Of a stretch of DNA of 64,000 bases, positions 7,904-16,219 are shown in pieces. The notes under the pieces were generated by a model. That model saw only the letters and a program-made list of their open reading frames with translations. It made no database searches and was not told the origin of the DNA. Position numbers and translations under genes: made by a program. Origin of the DNA: Clostridia bacterium (lineage in GTDB: Bacteria; Bacillota; Clostridia; Oscillospirales; Acutalibacteraceae); contig JAFQBX010000022.1 of the NCBI GenBank assembly GCA_017399535.1, forward strand, positions 1 to 64,000. The letters run 5' to 3'. The first letter of the stretch is position 1; every line of letters begins with the position of its first letter.

Positions 7904-8878
7904 ATGAAAAAAGTAATATCTGTTATTTTAGCACTTACTCTTTGTATAGGTTGTATGTTTTCATTTACTTCATGCTCTGAGGACAAGACCGATGCAAAAT
8001 ATAAAATCGGTATTGTTCAGCTTGTAGAGCATGTTGCGCTTGATGCCGCAACCGAGGGTTTTAAACAGGCAATAATTGACGAGCTTGGCGAGGATGCTGT
8101 TGAATTTGACCTTCAAAACGGTCAGGGCGACGCCGCAACCTGCTCGACCATTGCCAACCAGTTTGTATCAAACAATGTTGATTTAATCATGGCAAACGCT
8201 ACACCTGCTTTACAGGCAGCCGCAGCGGCAACGGGTGATATTCCGATTCTCGGCACATCGGTAACAGAATACGGCGTAGCGCTCGAAATCAAGGATTTCG
8301 GCGGTACAGTAGGCGGAAACATTTCGGGCACGTCCGACCTTGCTCCTCTCGATAAGCAGGCGGCGATGATTACCGAATGGTGCCCCGAAGCAAAGACGGT
8401 CGGACTCCTTTACTGCTCAAAGGAAGCAAACAGTCAGTACCAGGTTGACGTTGTAAAGGCCGAGCTCGAAAAGAAGGGCATAACCGCTAAACTTTATCCC
8501 TTCACCGATTCCAATGACCTGGCTCAGATTTGCACAACCGCCGCTGACAACTGCGACGTAATCTACGTTCCTACCGATAACACTGTTGCAGAAAATACAG
8601 GTATTATTGATAACATCTGCGAACCGAAAAAGATTCCTGTAATCGCAGGTGAAGAGGGTATCTGCTCGGGTTGCGGTATTGCTACCCTTTCAATAAGCTA
8701 TTACGACCTCGGCTACACTACCGGTAAAATGGCGGTAAGAATTCTCAAAGACGGCGCTGACATTTCGACAATGCCCATCGAATACGCCGAAAAGCAGACT
8801 CCCAAGTACAATAAGCAGAATTGCGAAGCGCTTGGACTCACACCGCTTGAAGGTTACACCGCCATCGAAGCAAACTAA
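7904..8878 (+). CDS. ABC transporter substrate-binding lipoprotein (TrpX-like, ABC_sub_bind family)
   Basis: A 324-residue lipoprotein with a signal peptide ending FTSCSED; the Cys at about residue 25 is the lipidation site. The mature part shows the periplasmic-binding fold of the ABC_sub_bind family: YKIGIVQLVEHVALDAATEG near the start, NVDLIMANATPALQAA, and NCDVIYVPTDNTVAEN. This family serves TrpXYZ-type importers, some for tryptophan or tyrosine, so an amino acid or related aromatic is possible but not shown. It heads the operon with permease and ATPase. A hairpin at 8891-8921 probably lowers expression of the downstream genes relative to this one. Start ATG has AAAAGGAG. Confidence 0.9.
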   Translation: MKKVISVILALTLCIGCMFSFTSCSEDKTDAKYKIGIVQLVEHVALDAATEGFKQAIIDELGEDAVEFDLQNGQGDAATCSTIANQFVSNNVDLIMANATPALQAAAAATGDIPILGTSVTEYGVALEIKDFGGTVGGNISGTSDLAPLDKQAAMITEWCPEAKTVGLLYCSKEANSQYQVDVVKAELEKKGITAKLYPFTDSNDLAQICTTAADNCDVIYVPTDNTVAENTGIIDNICEPKKIPVIAGEEGICSGCGIATLSISYYDLGYTTGKMAVRILKDGADISTMPIEYAEKQTPKYNKQNCEALGLTPLEGYTAIEAN

Positions 8879-8890
8879 TTTATAATATTT

Positions 8891-8921
8891 AAGCCGGAGA
8901 GAAGGGGACTCTCTCCGGCTG
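8891..8921 (+). terminator. Leaky intra-operon hairpin
   Basis: AGCCGGAGAG pairs with CTCTCCGGCT; the following T-run is broken by C residues. Such hairpins after binding-protein genes commonly set higher dose of the binding protein. Confidence 0.65.
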
Positions 8922-8958
8922 TTTCCCTATTTTATTATGTCTAATAAAGGTGAATTTT

Positions 8959-9891
8959 ATGGAACTTTTTATGCAGCTTTTTAATGCCCTTCCCGGTTCG
9001 ATTTCGCAGGGACTGGTGTGGGGAATTATGGCAATCGGTATTTATATTACATACCGCATTCTCGACATTGCCGACCTTACGGTTGACGGCTCGTTTGCGA
9101 CGGGAGGAGCCGTTGCAGTCGTGCTTATACTTAACGGTTGGAATTTGTGGCTTGCCATGCTTGTCGCATTTGTTGCGGGACTGATTGCGGGTGCCATTAC
9201 GGGACTCCTTCACACGCTTATGGGCATTCCGCCTATTTTGGCGGGTATTCTCACCCAGCTTTCGCTCTATTCCATCAATCTCAAAATCATGGGAAAGGCA
9301 AACCAATCTGTCAACGTAAATCAAACCGATTTGCTTATTTCACTCCGCTGGGTAAAGGAGCTTGCCTTCCATAACCCGCTTATTACCGTAGGCGTTGTTT
9401 TAATCGTGGTAATAGCGATTCTTTATTGGTTCTTCGGTACCGAAATGGGCTGTGCCATTCGAGCAACCGGCAGCAATCTGAGCATGAGTCGTGCACAGGG
9501 CATCAACACCAATTTCAATAAGGTGCTCGGAATTATGCTTTCAAACGGACTTGTGGCATTTTCGGGTGCTTTTCTCGCCCAGTATCAAGGGTTTGCCGAC
9601 GTAAAAATGGGACAGGGCGCTATTGTTATCGGTCTTGCCGCAGTTATCATCGGCGAAGCGCTTTTTGGCAAGCTGTTTAAGAATTTTGCGTTAAAGCTTT
9701 TGGCGGTTGCCTTTGGCTCGATTATCTACTACATCGTTATCCAGGCGGTTATCACCATAGGACTCGATGCCAATTTACTGAAACTGCTTTCGGCGGCGAT
9801 TGTTGCTATTTTCCTTGCCGTACCGTATTGGAAGAGACAATATACCGAAAAGCATATTAGAAAATCGAAGGGGGGAAAGGCAAATGCTTGA
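8959..9891 (+). CDS. ABC transporter permease (TrpY-like, LivH fold)
   Basis: A 310-residue, strongly hydrophobic protein with about eight or nine membrane segments and the branched-chain-permease (BPD_transp_2) signature, including YRILDIADLTVDGSFATG near the N-terminus and GCAIRATGSN about residue 165. It forms the channel for the importer with the preceding lipoprotein and the following ATPase, whose gene it overlaps by 8 bases. I placed the start at ATG 8959, five bases after AAAGGTGA; GTG 8950 is inside that ribosome site. Confidence 0.9.
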   Translation: MELFMQLFNALPGSISQGLVWGIMAIGIYITYRILDIADLTVDGSFATGGAVAVVLILNGWNLWLAMLVAFVAGLIAGAITGLLHTLMGIPPILAGILTQLSLYSINLKIMGKANQSVNVNQTDLLISLRWVKELAFHNPLITVGVVLIVVIAILYWFFGTEMGCAIRATGSNLSMSRAQGINTNFNKVLGIMLSNGLVAFSGAFLAQYQGFADVKMGQGAIVIGLAAVIIGEALFGKLFKNFALKLLAVAFGSIIYYIVIQAVITIGLDANLLKLLSAAIVAIFLAVPYWKRQYTEKHIRKSKGGKANA

Positions 9892-10681
9892 TATTATTAA
9901 CGTTGAAAAAACCTTTAACCCCGGCACAATTAACGAAAAGAAGGCGCTTAACGGTATTAACCTGCATCTCGACGAGGGTGATTTTGTTACCGTTATCGGC
10001 GGCAACGGCGCAGGAAAGTCCACCATGCTTAATATGATTGCGGGTGTCTATCCCGTTGATTGCGGAAGCATTGTAATCGACGGCGTTGACGTTACGGCGC
10101 TGCCCGAATATAAGCGCGCAAAATATTTGGGACGCGTATTTCAGGACCCGATGACAGGCACAGCCGCCGATATGCAGATTGAAGAAAATCTCGCACTTGC
10201 CGCCCGTCGAGGAAAGAAAAGATGGCTTCGTCCCGGTATCACTGCCAAGGAAAGAGCCGAATACAAGCAACTTCTTAAAATTCTCGACCTCGGGCTCGAA
10301 AAAAGACTAACCGCAAAGGTGGGACTTCTTTCGGGAGGTCAGCGTCAGGCGTTAACCTTGCTCATGGCAACGCTTAAAAAGCCGAAGCTTCTCCTTCTCG
10401 ACGAGCATACGGCAGCCCTCGACCCAAAAACTGCAAAAAAGGTGCTTGACATTACCGAGGAAATCGTTGCCAAGGATAATCTGATAACCGTTATGATTAC
10501 GCACAATATGGCGGACGCCATAAGGGTCGGCAACCGACTCATAATGATGCACGAAGGTCAAATTGTAGTCGACGTAAAGGGAGAGGAAAAGAAAAAACTC
10601 ACCATTGAACAGCTACTTCAAATGTTCGAAAAATCCAGCGGAAGCCGGTTTACCAGCGATAAGGTTATGCTTTCTAAATAA
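9884..10681 (+). CDS. ABC transporter ATP-binding protein (TrpZ-like)
   Basis: A 265-residue ATPase with Walker A GGNGAGKST (about residue 41), a Q-loop in GRVFQDP, the signature LSGGQRQALTL, Walker B LLLLDEHTAALDP and a switch His in MITHNM. The signature and Walker B are typical of importer ATPases of this family. The start ATG 9884 overlaps the permease end and follows GGGGGAAAGG. A terminator directly follows. Confidence 0.93.
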   Translation: MLDIINVEKTFNPGTINEKKALNGINLHLDEGDFVTVIGGNGAGKSTMLNMIAGVYPVDCGSIVIDGVDVTALPEYKRAKYLGRVFQDPMTGTAADMQIEENLALAARRGKKRWLRPGITAKERAEYKQLLKILDLGLEKRLTAKVGLLSGGQRQALTLLMATLKKPKLLLLDEHTAALDPKTAKKVLDITEEIVAKDNLITVMITHNMADAIRVGNRLIMMHEGQIVVDVKGEEKKKLTIEQLLQMFEKSSGSRFTSDKVMLSK

Positions 10682-10684
10682 ATT

Positions 10685-10730
10685 AAAAAATCCACTCGTA
10701 AGGGCGATATACCCTTGTGAGTGGATTTTT
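10685..10730. terminator. Bidirectional terminator
   Basis: AAAAATCCACTC and GAGTGGATTTTT, with an inner second stem, separate two convergent operons. Confidence 0.88.
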
Positions 10731-10732
10731 AT

Positions 10733-11626
10733 TTATACCTTCTTTTTCATCGCGTTCATTAGTACGTATATGCCGACCAGCACGGCTACCGAGCCGCCGA
10801 GAACGAGATACATTGTCGGTACGCTTATTTGACTGCCGAAGAAATATAGGTTGCAGTCGAGCGAATCGGTTATCGAGCCGACAATTTCTGCGGGAACACC
10901 CTGACTTTGCATTTCGGACAATGCGCCTCGCAAGGAGTGTGTGCGAATGAGCGACGTTCCGTAGGTACCGGGGAGGAAGGTAATTACCTTTTGAAGCCCA
11001 TCGCTGAATGACGAAATCGGCATATATGCGCCGCAAATAAAGCCGTATCCGGCGCTGATAATTGTACCCACCGCCGACATTTGCCCCTGGGTCGAAAGAA
11101 AAAAGTTGATAACCGACGAAATCGCCGTGCCAAAGAAAGAGAGCAGTACGACGTCGAGCAAAAGAAGCAGTACGTCCGACACCGACATATACCAGCCGAT
11201 TGCCCCAACGTAAACGAGGCAGATGACAGTTGCCGAAAGGCAGATTATCAGCGTAGACAAAAGGGTTGCCGCGTAATAGCTGATGGCAAGTGCCGACGGT
11301 TTTACGGGCGAAATTTTGAGGTCCTTAATGCTTCCGTTTGACCTGTCCTGAACCATCAGATTGTTTGCGCAAAAAGCAACGGTTACGCACGACACCGCCA
11401 GAATGGAGGAAATAAGCTGACCTCCGACCAGACCGTTTATGACCTTTTCGGGCAGCGTTATCGTGTCGGGGAGCCCTGCGTAAAAGGAATCCTCGTAAAT
11501 GTTTCCGAGAAATGTCGCGTATAAAATCAGGAGAATGCCGGGCGTAATAAGCGCGGTAAAAAACATTCCCTTATCCTTAAAAAACAGCTTCATATTTCGC
11601 TTTATCATAGCAAAAATGGTATTCAT
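10733..11626 (-). CDS. ABC-2 type transporter permease
   Basis: A 297-residue integral membrane protein of the ABC-2 family with an N-terminal amphipathic stretch (MIKRNMKLFFKDKGMFF), one early membrane segment, a large outside loop and five later segments. It works with the ATPase encoded immediately upstream; the two genes overlap by 4 bases (start of this one at 11626, stop of the other at 11623). Such pairs export drugs, antimicrobial peptides or lipids. Substrate unknown. Confidence 0.9.
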   Translation of the reverse strand: MNTIFAMIKRNMKLFFKDKGMFFTALITPGILLILYATFLGNIYEDSFYAGLPDTITLPEKVINGLVGGQLISSILAVSCVTVAFCANNLMVQDRSNGSIKDLKISPVKPSALAISYYAATLLSTLIICLSATVICLVYVGAIGWYMSVSDVLLLLLDVVLLSFFGTAISSVINFFLSTQGQMSAVGTIISAGYGFICGAYMPISSFSDGLQKVITFLPGTYGTSLIRTHSLRGALSEMQSQGVPAEIVGSITDSLDCNLYFFGSQISVPTMYLVLGGSVAVLVGIYVLMNAMKKKV

Positions 11627-12537
11627 TTTACCGCACCTCCTTCTAATTTTTTGCCCGTGACGTTGAGGAATACGTCATCCATTCTTCCCTTTGTGATTTC
11701 GTAATCGGTGAAAAGGTCGGGATGCTCTATAATCAGCTCGGTCGCTTTTGCGGTATTCGGCACCGAAAGGCGAAATCCACCTTGTATTTTTTCATATTCG
11801 AGTGAAAGCGATTTCACCCTTTCCTCGTCCACGCCGTAGAGGGTGATAAAATCCTGAGTATACGTGTTTTTGAGCATCAGCGGAGTACCCTCAGCGGCAA
11901 TTTTGCCGCCGTCAAGAATAACGATATAGTCGGCCTCTGCCGCCTCCTCCATATAGTGCGTGGTGAGAAACACCGTCATATTTTCTGTCCTGCGAAGGTC
12001 GGAAATGACCCTCCAAATATTTTTTCTCGTCTGGGGGTCGAGGCCGGTGGTCGGCTCGTCGAGAATGAGGATTTTCGGGCGATTTATGAGGGCACGTGCT
12101 ATGTCAATTCGCCTTCTTTGACCGCCCGAAAGCTTGCCAATCGGTCTTTTTAACAGGTCCTCAAATTCGAGCAACTGTGCAAGCTCGTTCAGTCGCTTCT
12201 TGAAGGCCGGGCCGAACAAACCGTATAATGCCGCTCGGCTTTGAAGATTGTCGTATACGCTCAGAGCCGAGTCAAGCACCGAATTCTGAAAAACAACGCC
12301 GAGCTCACGCTTGATATGGTCGAGGTTACTGTCCAAATTGACGTCGTCGATTACGATTTTTCCGTCGTCCTTTGACAGCTGACCGCACATTATGTTTATG
12401 GTGGTGGATTTTCCTGCTCCGTTTATGCCGAGAAAGGCAAAAAGCTCACCTTCCTTTACGCAAAAGCTCAAATCCTGAACCGCCTTTACGTCACCGAAGC
12501 TTTTGCTCAGGTGGTCGATTTTGATAATATTTTTCAT
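11623..12537 (-). CDS. ABC-2 transporter ATP-binding protein
   Basis: A 304-residue ATPase with Walker A GINGAGKST, signature LSGGQRRRIDIA, Walker B ILILDEPTTGLDP and the switch TTHYMEEA. The extra C-terminal ~80 residues are typical of DrrA/NodI/CcmA-type exporters. Two ATGs are possible: the one at 12543 touches the AGGAGG ribosome site, so I prefer ATG 12537 at six bases spacing. A promoter and a 13-bp palindrome lie upstream. Confidence 0.92.
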   Translation of the reverse strand: MKNIIKIDHLSKSFGDVKAVQDLSFCVKEGELFAFLGINGAGKSTTINIMCGQLSKDDGKIVIDDVNLDSNLDHIKRELGVVFQNSVLDSALSVYDNLQSRAALYGLFGPAFKKRLNELAQLLEFEDLLKRPIGKLSGGQRRRIDIARALINRPKILILDEPTTGLDPQTRKNIWRVISDLRRTENMTVFLTTHYMEEAAEADYIVILDGGKIAAEGTPLMLKNTYTQDFITLYGVDEERVKSLSLEYEKIQGGFRLSVPNTAKATELIIEHPDLFTDYEITKGRMDDVFLNVTGKKLEGGAVK

Positions 12538-12558
12538 GTTCATCCTCCTTACGAAGTC

Positions 12559-12599
12559 ATCACACTGTGATTTATAGCATAAAACGGCACCGATTTCAA
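12559..12599 (-). promoter_or_regulatory. Promoter with palindromic operator for the ABC-2 operon
   Basis: On the minus strand TTGAAA (12599-12594), 17 bases, TATAAA (12576-12571). Just downstream lies the perfect palindrome ATCACACTGTGAT (12559-12571), touching the -10. This is a good repressor site; GntR/YtrA-type repressors often control such exporters, but none is encoded next to it. Confidence 0.65.
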
Positions 12600-12708
12600 C
12601 AGCATTTAACCAAGCGGTAGTTTTGTAGCCCTATTCGGTAAAAAAACGTCCGCAATTTTTTCAGCGCGATAAAAATTTTTGTTAATGGGTGGCGAATACA
12701 AAAAAATC

Positions 12709-12737
12709 TTGTATTTTGAGGTGTGTTATATTATAAT
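12709..12737 (+). promoter_or_regulatory. Promoter of the large surface protein
   Basis: TTGTAT (12709-12714), 17 bases, TATAAT (12732-12737). It lies about 110 bases before the start codon. Confidence 0.65.
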
Positions 12738-12758
12738 TTTTAAGTCAAAAATTATAAT
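12730..12758. repeat. 12-bp inverted repeat over the -10 box
   Basis: ATTATAATTTTT (12730-12741) and its exact reverse complement (12747-12758) flank a 5-base spacer. The left arm contains the -10 box, so it could be an operator or form a hairpin at the transcript's 5-prime end. Confidence 0.6.
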
Positions 12759-12849
12759 GATTATAAAAGAGGAAATCTCCTTGATAAAAAAAATAAAAAC
12801 ACAGCGGCAAACAGCCGATTTTTTACAATCTATATACGGAGGAAATAAT

Positions 12850-15150
12850 ATGAAAATGAAATGTAGGATTTTGAATAGAATATGCAGTATTGTGCTTGCG
12901 CTTGTGCTGGTGGCAGGACTTGTGCCGATGATGAGCTTGACGGCAAATGCTGTTGAAGTGAAGCATGCAGAAACAGGCATTAAATTCACAGCAAATGCGA
13001 TCTATTGCACCGAATGTGATTCTCCGTCCATGCCTATAAAAGCGCTTGAGATTGTGGAGGTTTCTTTTCCTAAAAAGAATGAAATAACCATCAAATATCG
13101 CTATAAACTTGAGCATAGCGGCTCTGACAAGTGTCGGGCAGGATATTGGGTCGATAAGGAACTGAATGACTTTTTTCACTGTGACGAAACTTATGAAAAT
13201 ACATACCTCACAATGTACCATGTTTTGAAGGTCACACGTAAAGCAGGTCATATTTGCACCTGGGAATCCACCGGTAACAATCAGCATAGCGGAAGGTGTC
13301 TTTGCTGTAAAGAAACAGTTACCGAGGACTGTGTCGGAGATGCCACCTGCACGACGTCGGCTACCTGCAAAATATGTAAATCCTCGTATATAGACACCGA
13401 CAATCACAAGCCCGAGTCCCTTTGGACAACCGACACGGAAGCAAAAACCCATTACCATGCATGCGAGAATGGCTGTGGACAGCGGCTTGACGAAGACGAC
13501 TGCGCCTATTCCGAGGCAACCTGTGAGGCGGCATCTGCCTGTGAAACCTGTAAACACACCTATGCGGAAAAGAAGTCACACAACTACACCGTGACAAAGG
13601 TGGACGGCGAAACGCTCGAACAAAGATGTGGTAGGGGTTGCGGACATCACGCTATTGCCTCCTTGTCAGCCGTTGACTCCGTTTATACCGGCGCTCCGAT
13701 TACAAATACTGCCTCGGTTAATTATTCGGGCGATGCTTGGGCGGGGAAAAAGCCGGAATTGAACTTTACGGATAACCTAAATGTAGGTCTCGCCACCGCA
13801 TCCCTTACCGCCGACGGCGAAAGTATTATAAAGATTTTCAGAATTAACAAGGGTAGTGGCTCGGTTACCAATATCAGCGATATTAGCAAGACCTATGATG
13901 GCACGGCGGTAACGGCTCCAACCTTTGACAAGCTGAGCAGCGGCGACGCCACCATCGAGTATAAGGAACTAAACGCTGACGACAGCACCTATACCACCAC
14001 CCCTCCCGTCGACGTAGGCGATTATGTTGTTCGCGTGACTGTTGCAGGCGACGATAATTGCAGAGAAGCATCGGCAACCGACGCGTTTTCAATCGCACGA
14101 GCTTCCCTTGAGGATGCGACACTTACTCTTTCAGACGACACCTTCACCTATAATGGCGAGTCGCAGAAGCCCGGCGTTACCGTAACTATGAATGGCGTAA
14201 CCCTGATAGAAGGTGTTGATTATCTTTCATACGTTAAGGGCGAGGATAGCGTAAAGACCTGGACTAATGGTTTGCCGACTAAATTCTTTGGTCCGGCAGA
14301 GGACACAACGGATTGCATTGATGTCGGTAAATATTATGTAATTATTTCGGGCAAGGACAACTATCTCACCGAAACTGAAACCACCCTCTTTGCTGAATAT
14401 GAAATTAAAAAGGCAGAAAATTCGTGGACTACTGCTCCGTCAATCGAGGATTGGGCCTTTGGGCAGAAGGCAAGTAAACCCACCGCCAAAGCTAAATTCG
14501 GCACGGTCAGTGTCAAGTACAGCGGCACTGCTAACGACGGCACTGAGTGGGATAATGAAACCGCACCGACAAAGCCCGGCGACTACACTGCTACCTTTAC
14601 CGTCGAGGGTACAAAGAATTACACAGGTCTGGAAAAGAGTGTCGATTTCACCGTCAAAAACATTGAGGAAATGACCTTTGATAACGTAACACCCGATGAC
14701 AAGTCCGACTTGAAAGGGTTAAAGTCCGAGTTGGAAAATTCGCTTGAAGAAAACGGTGATAGCTACACCGACGACGAAAAGCAGGCAATCGAGGACGCCC
14801 TCGACCGAATTGACGATGCACTCGAAATTATTGATAACGTGGAAGCGGTCGAGCAGATGATCGAAAATCTGCCCGAAACCATTACAAAGAATGACAAGGA
14901 CGCAATCAATGCGGCCGACAAGGCGTACAAAGCCCTCACAAAATACGAAAAATCGTTGGTCAATGAGGACGCAAAAAAAGCCCTTGACAAAGCAAAGTCG
15001 GCTCTTGCCAAGCTTAACAAAGCCTCTAACAGCGGCTCACCAAACACCGGTGACGCCAGAAACCTTTGGCTGTGGACCGCGCTTCTGTTTGTCAGCGGCT
15101 CATGCATTTTTGGCTTTACACGCAACGAGTGTAAGAAAAAGGTAAAATAA
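12850..15150 (+). CDS. Large secreted surface protein with Cys-rich repeats, MBG-like repeats and cell-wall-anchor-like tail
   Basis: A 766-residue protein. A signal peptide (hydrophobic core VLALVLVAGLVPMM, cleavage near TANA) is followed by a domain of about 80 residues, then two Cys-rich segments (about residues 130-235) with HICTWE, CLCCKE, CKICKS, CENGCG and CETCKH that probably bind zinc or form disulfides. Residues about 260-600 contain repeats with YTGA, TYDGT, TYNGES and tail motifs like those of MBG/YDG surface repeats. Residues about 610-715 are acidic and helical. The C-terminus has SPNTGD, a hydrophobic segment and a Lys/Arg tail, as in LPXTG sortase substrates but with a non-canonical motif. 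Start ATG 12850 has GGAGG seven bases upstream; upstream in-frame codons lie in the promoter. Likely a wall-attached adhesin. Confidence 0.85.
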   Translation: MKMKCRILNRICSIVLALVLVAGLVPMMSLTANAVEVKHAETGIKFTANAIYCTECDSPSMPIKALEIVEVSFPKKNEITIKYRYKLEHSGSDKCRAGYWVDKELNDFFHCDETYENTYLTMYHVLKVTRKAGHICTWESTGNNQHSGRCLCCKETVTEDCVGDATCTTSATCKICKSSYIDTDNHKPESLWTTDTEAKTHYHACENGCGQRLDEDDCAYSEATCEAASACETCKHTYAEKKSHNYTVTKVDGETLEQRCGRGCGHHAIASLSAVDSVYTGAPITNTASVNYSGDAWAGKKPELNFTDNLNVGLATASLTADGESIIKIFRINKGSGSVTNISDISKTYDGTAVTAPTFDKLSSGDATIEYKELNADDSTYTTTPPVDVGDYVVRVTVAGDDNCREASATDAFSIARASLEDATLTLSDDTFTYNGESQKPGVTVTMNGVTLIEGVDYLSYVKGEDSVKTWTNGLPTKFFGPAEDTTDCIDVGKYYVIISGKDNYLTETETTLFAEYEIKKAENSWTTAPSIEDWAFGQKASKPTAKAKFGTVSVKYSGTANDGTEWDNETAPTKPGDYTATFTVEGTKNYTGLEKSVDFTVKNIEEMTFDNVTPDDKSDLKGLKSELENSLEENGDSYTDDEKQAIEDALDRIDDALEIIDNVEAVEQMIENLPETITKNDKDAINAADKAYKALTKYEKSLVNEDAKKALDKAKSALAKLNKASNSGSPNTGDARNLWLWTALLFVSGSCIFGFTRNECKKKVK

Positions 15151-15152
15151 AT

Positions 15153-15194
15153 AAAAGAACAGTCCGAAACAGAATCGTTTCGGACTGTTCTTTT
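15153..15194. terminator. Bidirectional terminator
   Basis: AAAAGAACAGTCCGAAAC pairs exactly with GTTTCGGACTGTTCTTTT around a 6-base loop, ending both the surface gene and the RpiR gene. Confidence 0.92.
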
Positions 15195-15209
15195 ATATTT
15201 TATAAATTC

Positions 15210-16046
15210 TCAATATTTTTTTGTTAAAAGTGAGTGTTCGGTTTCCTGAATTGATTTCAGGGTGCCTTCCGAGCGGTGATATACAACATAAAAATACAGG
15301 GTATCGATTATTGCGAGTTGGGCAATTCGCGAATTAAGTGCAAGTACGTTATATTTCGTCTCCTCGGAAGCGGTTGCCAGAACGATGTCACTTTGCTTTA
15401 AAATGTGTGATTTACCGCTATTGGTTATAGCGATTGTTGTAGCATTATGCTCCTTTGCAATTTTGAGTGCTTCGACAACGTCCTTTGACGAGCCGGAGTG
15501 AGAAATACCGATTGCAATATCATTTTCCTTTAAATGAGATGCGGCAATTGCCTGCATGTGATTGTCGGTATAGGCGATGGCGTTGAGTCCCGCACGCATG
15601 AATTTGTGGCTCGCGTCAAGGGCAATCGCCGAGGAGTTTCCTAAACCGAATATTACAATTTTATCCGCTACGCAGAGCTTTTCGGCTGCTTGTTTGAGCA
15701 AATCTTCCTTTAACGATTCCTTTGTTTTTTCTAACGAGAGGTAAATATCGTTACAAACCTTTTGATAAATGTCAAAAGGGGTATCTGCTTCTGTGATATG
15801 GGTGCTTGCAGGTGAACCGCCGCTTTCGGCAGCGAGCAGGAATTTTAATTCCTGAAATCCGTTAAGGTTTAACCTTTTTGCGAATCTGACTATGGTTGCT
15901 TCACCGCATTCGCATTGTTCGGCAAGCTCAATTATTGATAACGAAATAATTTTACCCGGATTTTCAAAAATCCAGTCGGCAATTCTTTTTTCTGCTTTGC
16001 CCATTTTGTCGTAAAGCAGCTTAATTTGCAGTGAAATTCTATCCAT
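15210..16046 (-). CDS. RpiR/MurR-family transcriptional regulator
   Basis: A 278-residue regulator with an N-terminal RpiR helix-turn-helix (SIIELAEQCECGEATIVRFA, about residues 36-55) and a C-terminal SIS sugar-phosphate-binding domain (about residues 110-250, including IFGLGNSSAIALDA and GISHSGSSKDVVEA). It should sense a phosphorylated sugar intermediate. It is transcribed away from the catabolic operon at 16220-25642. A perfect 18-bp palindrome lies 12 bases upstream of its own start, and two further copies of the core lie at the operon promoter, so it probably represses both itself and the operon. Confidence 0.93.
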   Translation of the reverse strand: MDRISLQIKLLYDKMGKAEKRIADWIFENPGKIISLSIIELAEQCECGEATIVRFAKRLNLNGFQELKFLLAAESGGSPASTHITEADTPFDIYQKVCNDIYLSLEKTKESLKEDLLKQAAEKLCVADKIVIFGLGNSSAIALDASHKFMRAGLNAIAYTDNHMQAIAASHLKENDIAIGISHSGSSKDVVEALKIAKEHNATTIAITNSGKSHILKQSDIVLATASEETKYNVLALNSRIAQLAIIDTLYFYVVYHRSEGTLKSIQETEHSLLTKKY

Positions 16047-16057
16047 TCTTTACCTCT

Positions 16058-16075
16058 TATGAAAATATTTTCATA
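16058..16075. promoter_or_regulatory. RpiR operator 1 (perfect 18-bp palindrome)
   Basis: TATGAAAATATTTTCATA is a perfect palindrome next to the rpiR start. Its core GAAAATATTTTC recurs at 16137 and 16190. Confidence 0.8.
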
Positions 16076-16134
16076 TATTACAATTATACACGATAATAAA
16101 ATTATGTCAAATTGAAGTTTTTTTATTTTTCATG

Positions 16135-16163
16135 TTGAAAATATTTTCGTAATATAGTATGAT
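16135..16163 (+). promoter_or_regulatory. Operon promoter overlapping RpiR operator 2
   Basis: TTGAAA (16135-16140), 17 bases, TATGAT (16158-16163). The operator core GAAAATATTTTC (16137-16148) covers most of the -35 box, a position suited to repression. Confidence 0.8.
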
Positions 16164-16189
16164 AATTAGGTAAGAACACGCAAGAAAAT

Positions 16190-16201
16190 GAAAATATTTT
16201 T
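16190..16201. promoter_or_regulatory. RpiR operator 3
   Basis: GAAAATATTTTT matches the operator core at 11 of 12 positions and lies just after the expected transcription start, 18 bases before the first start codon. Confidence 0.65.
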
Positions 16202-16219
16202 AAAGAGGCGGTTGATAAT

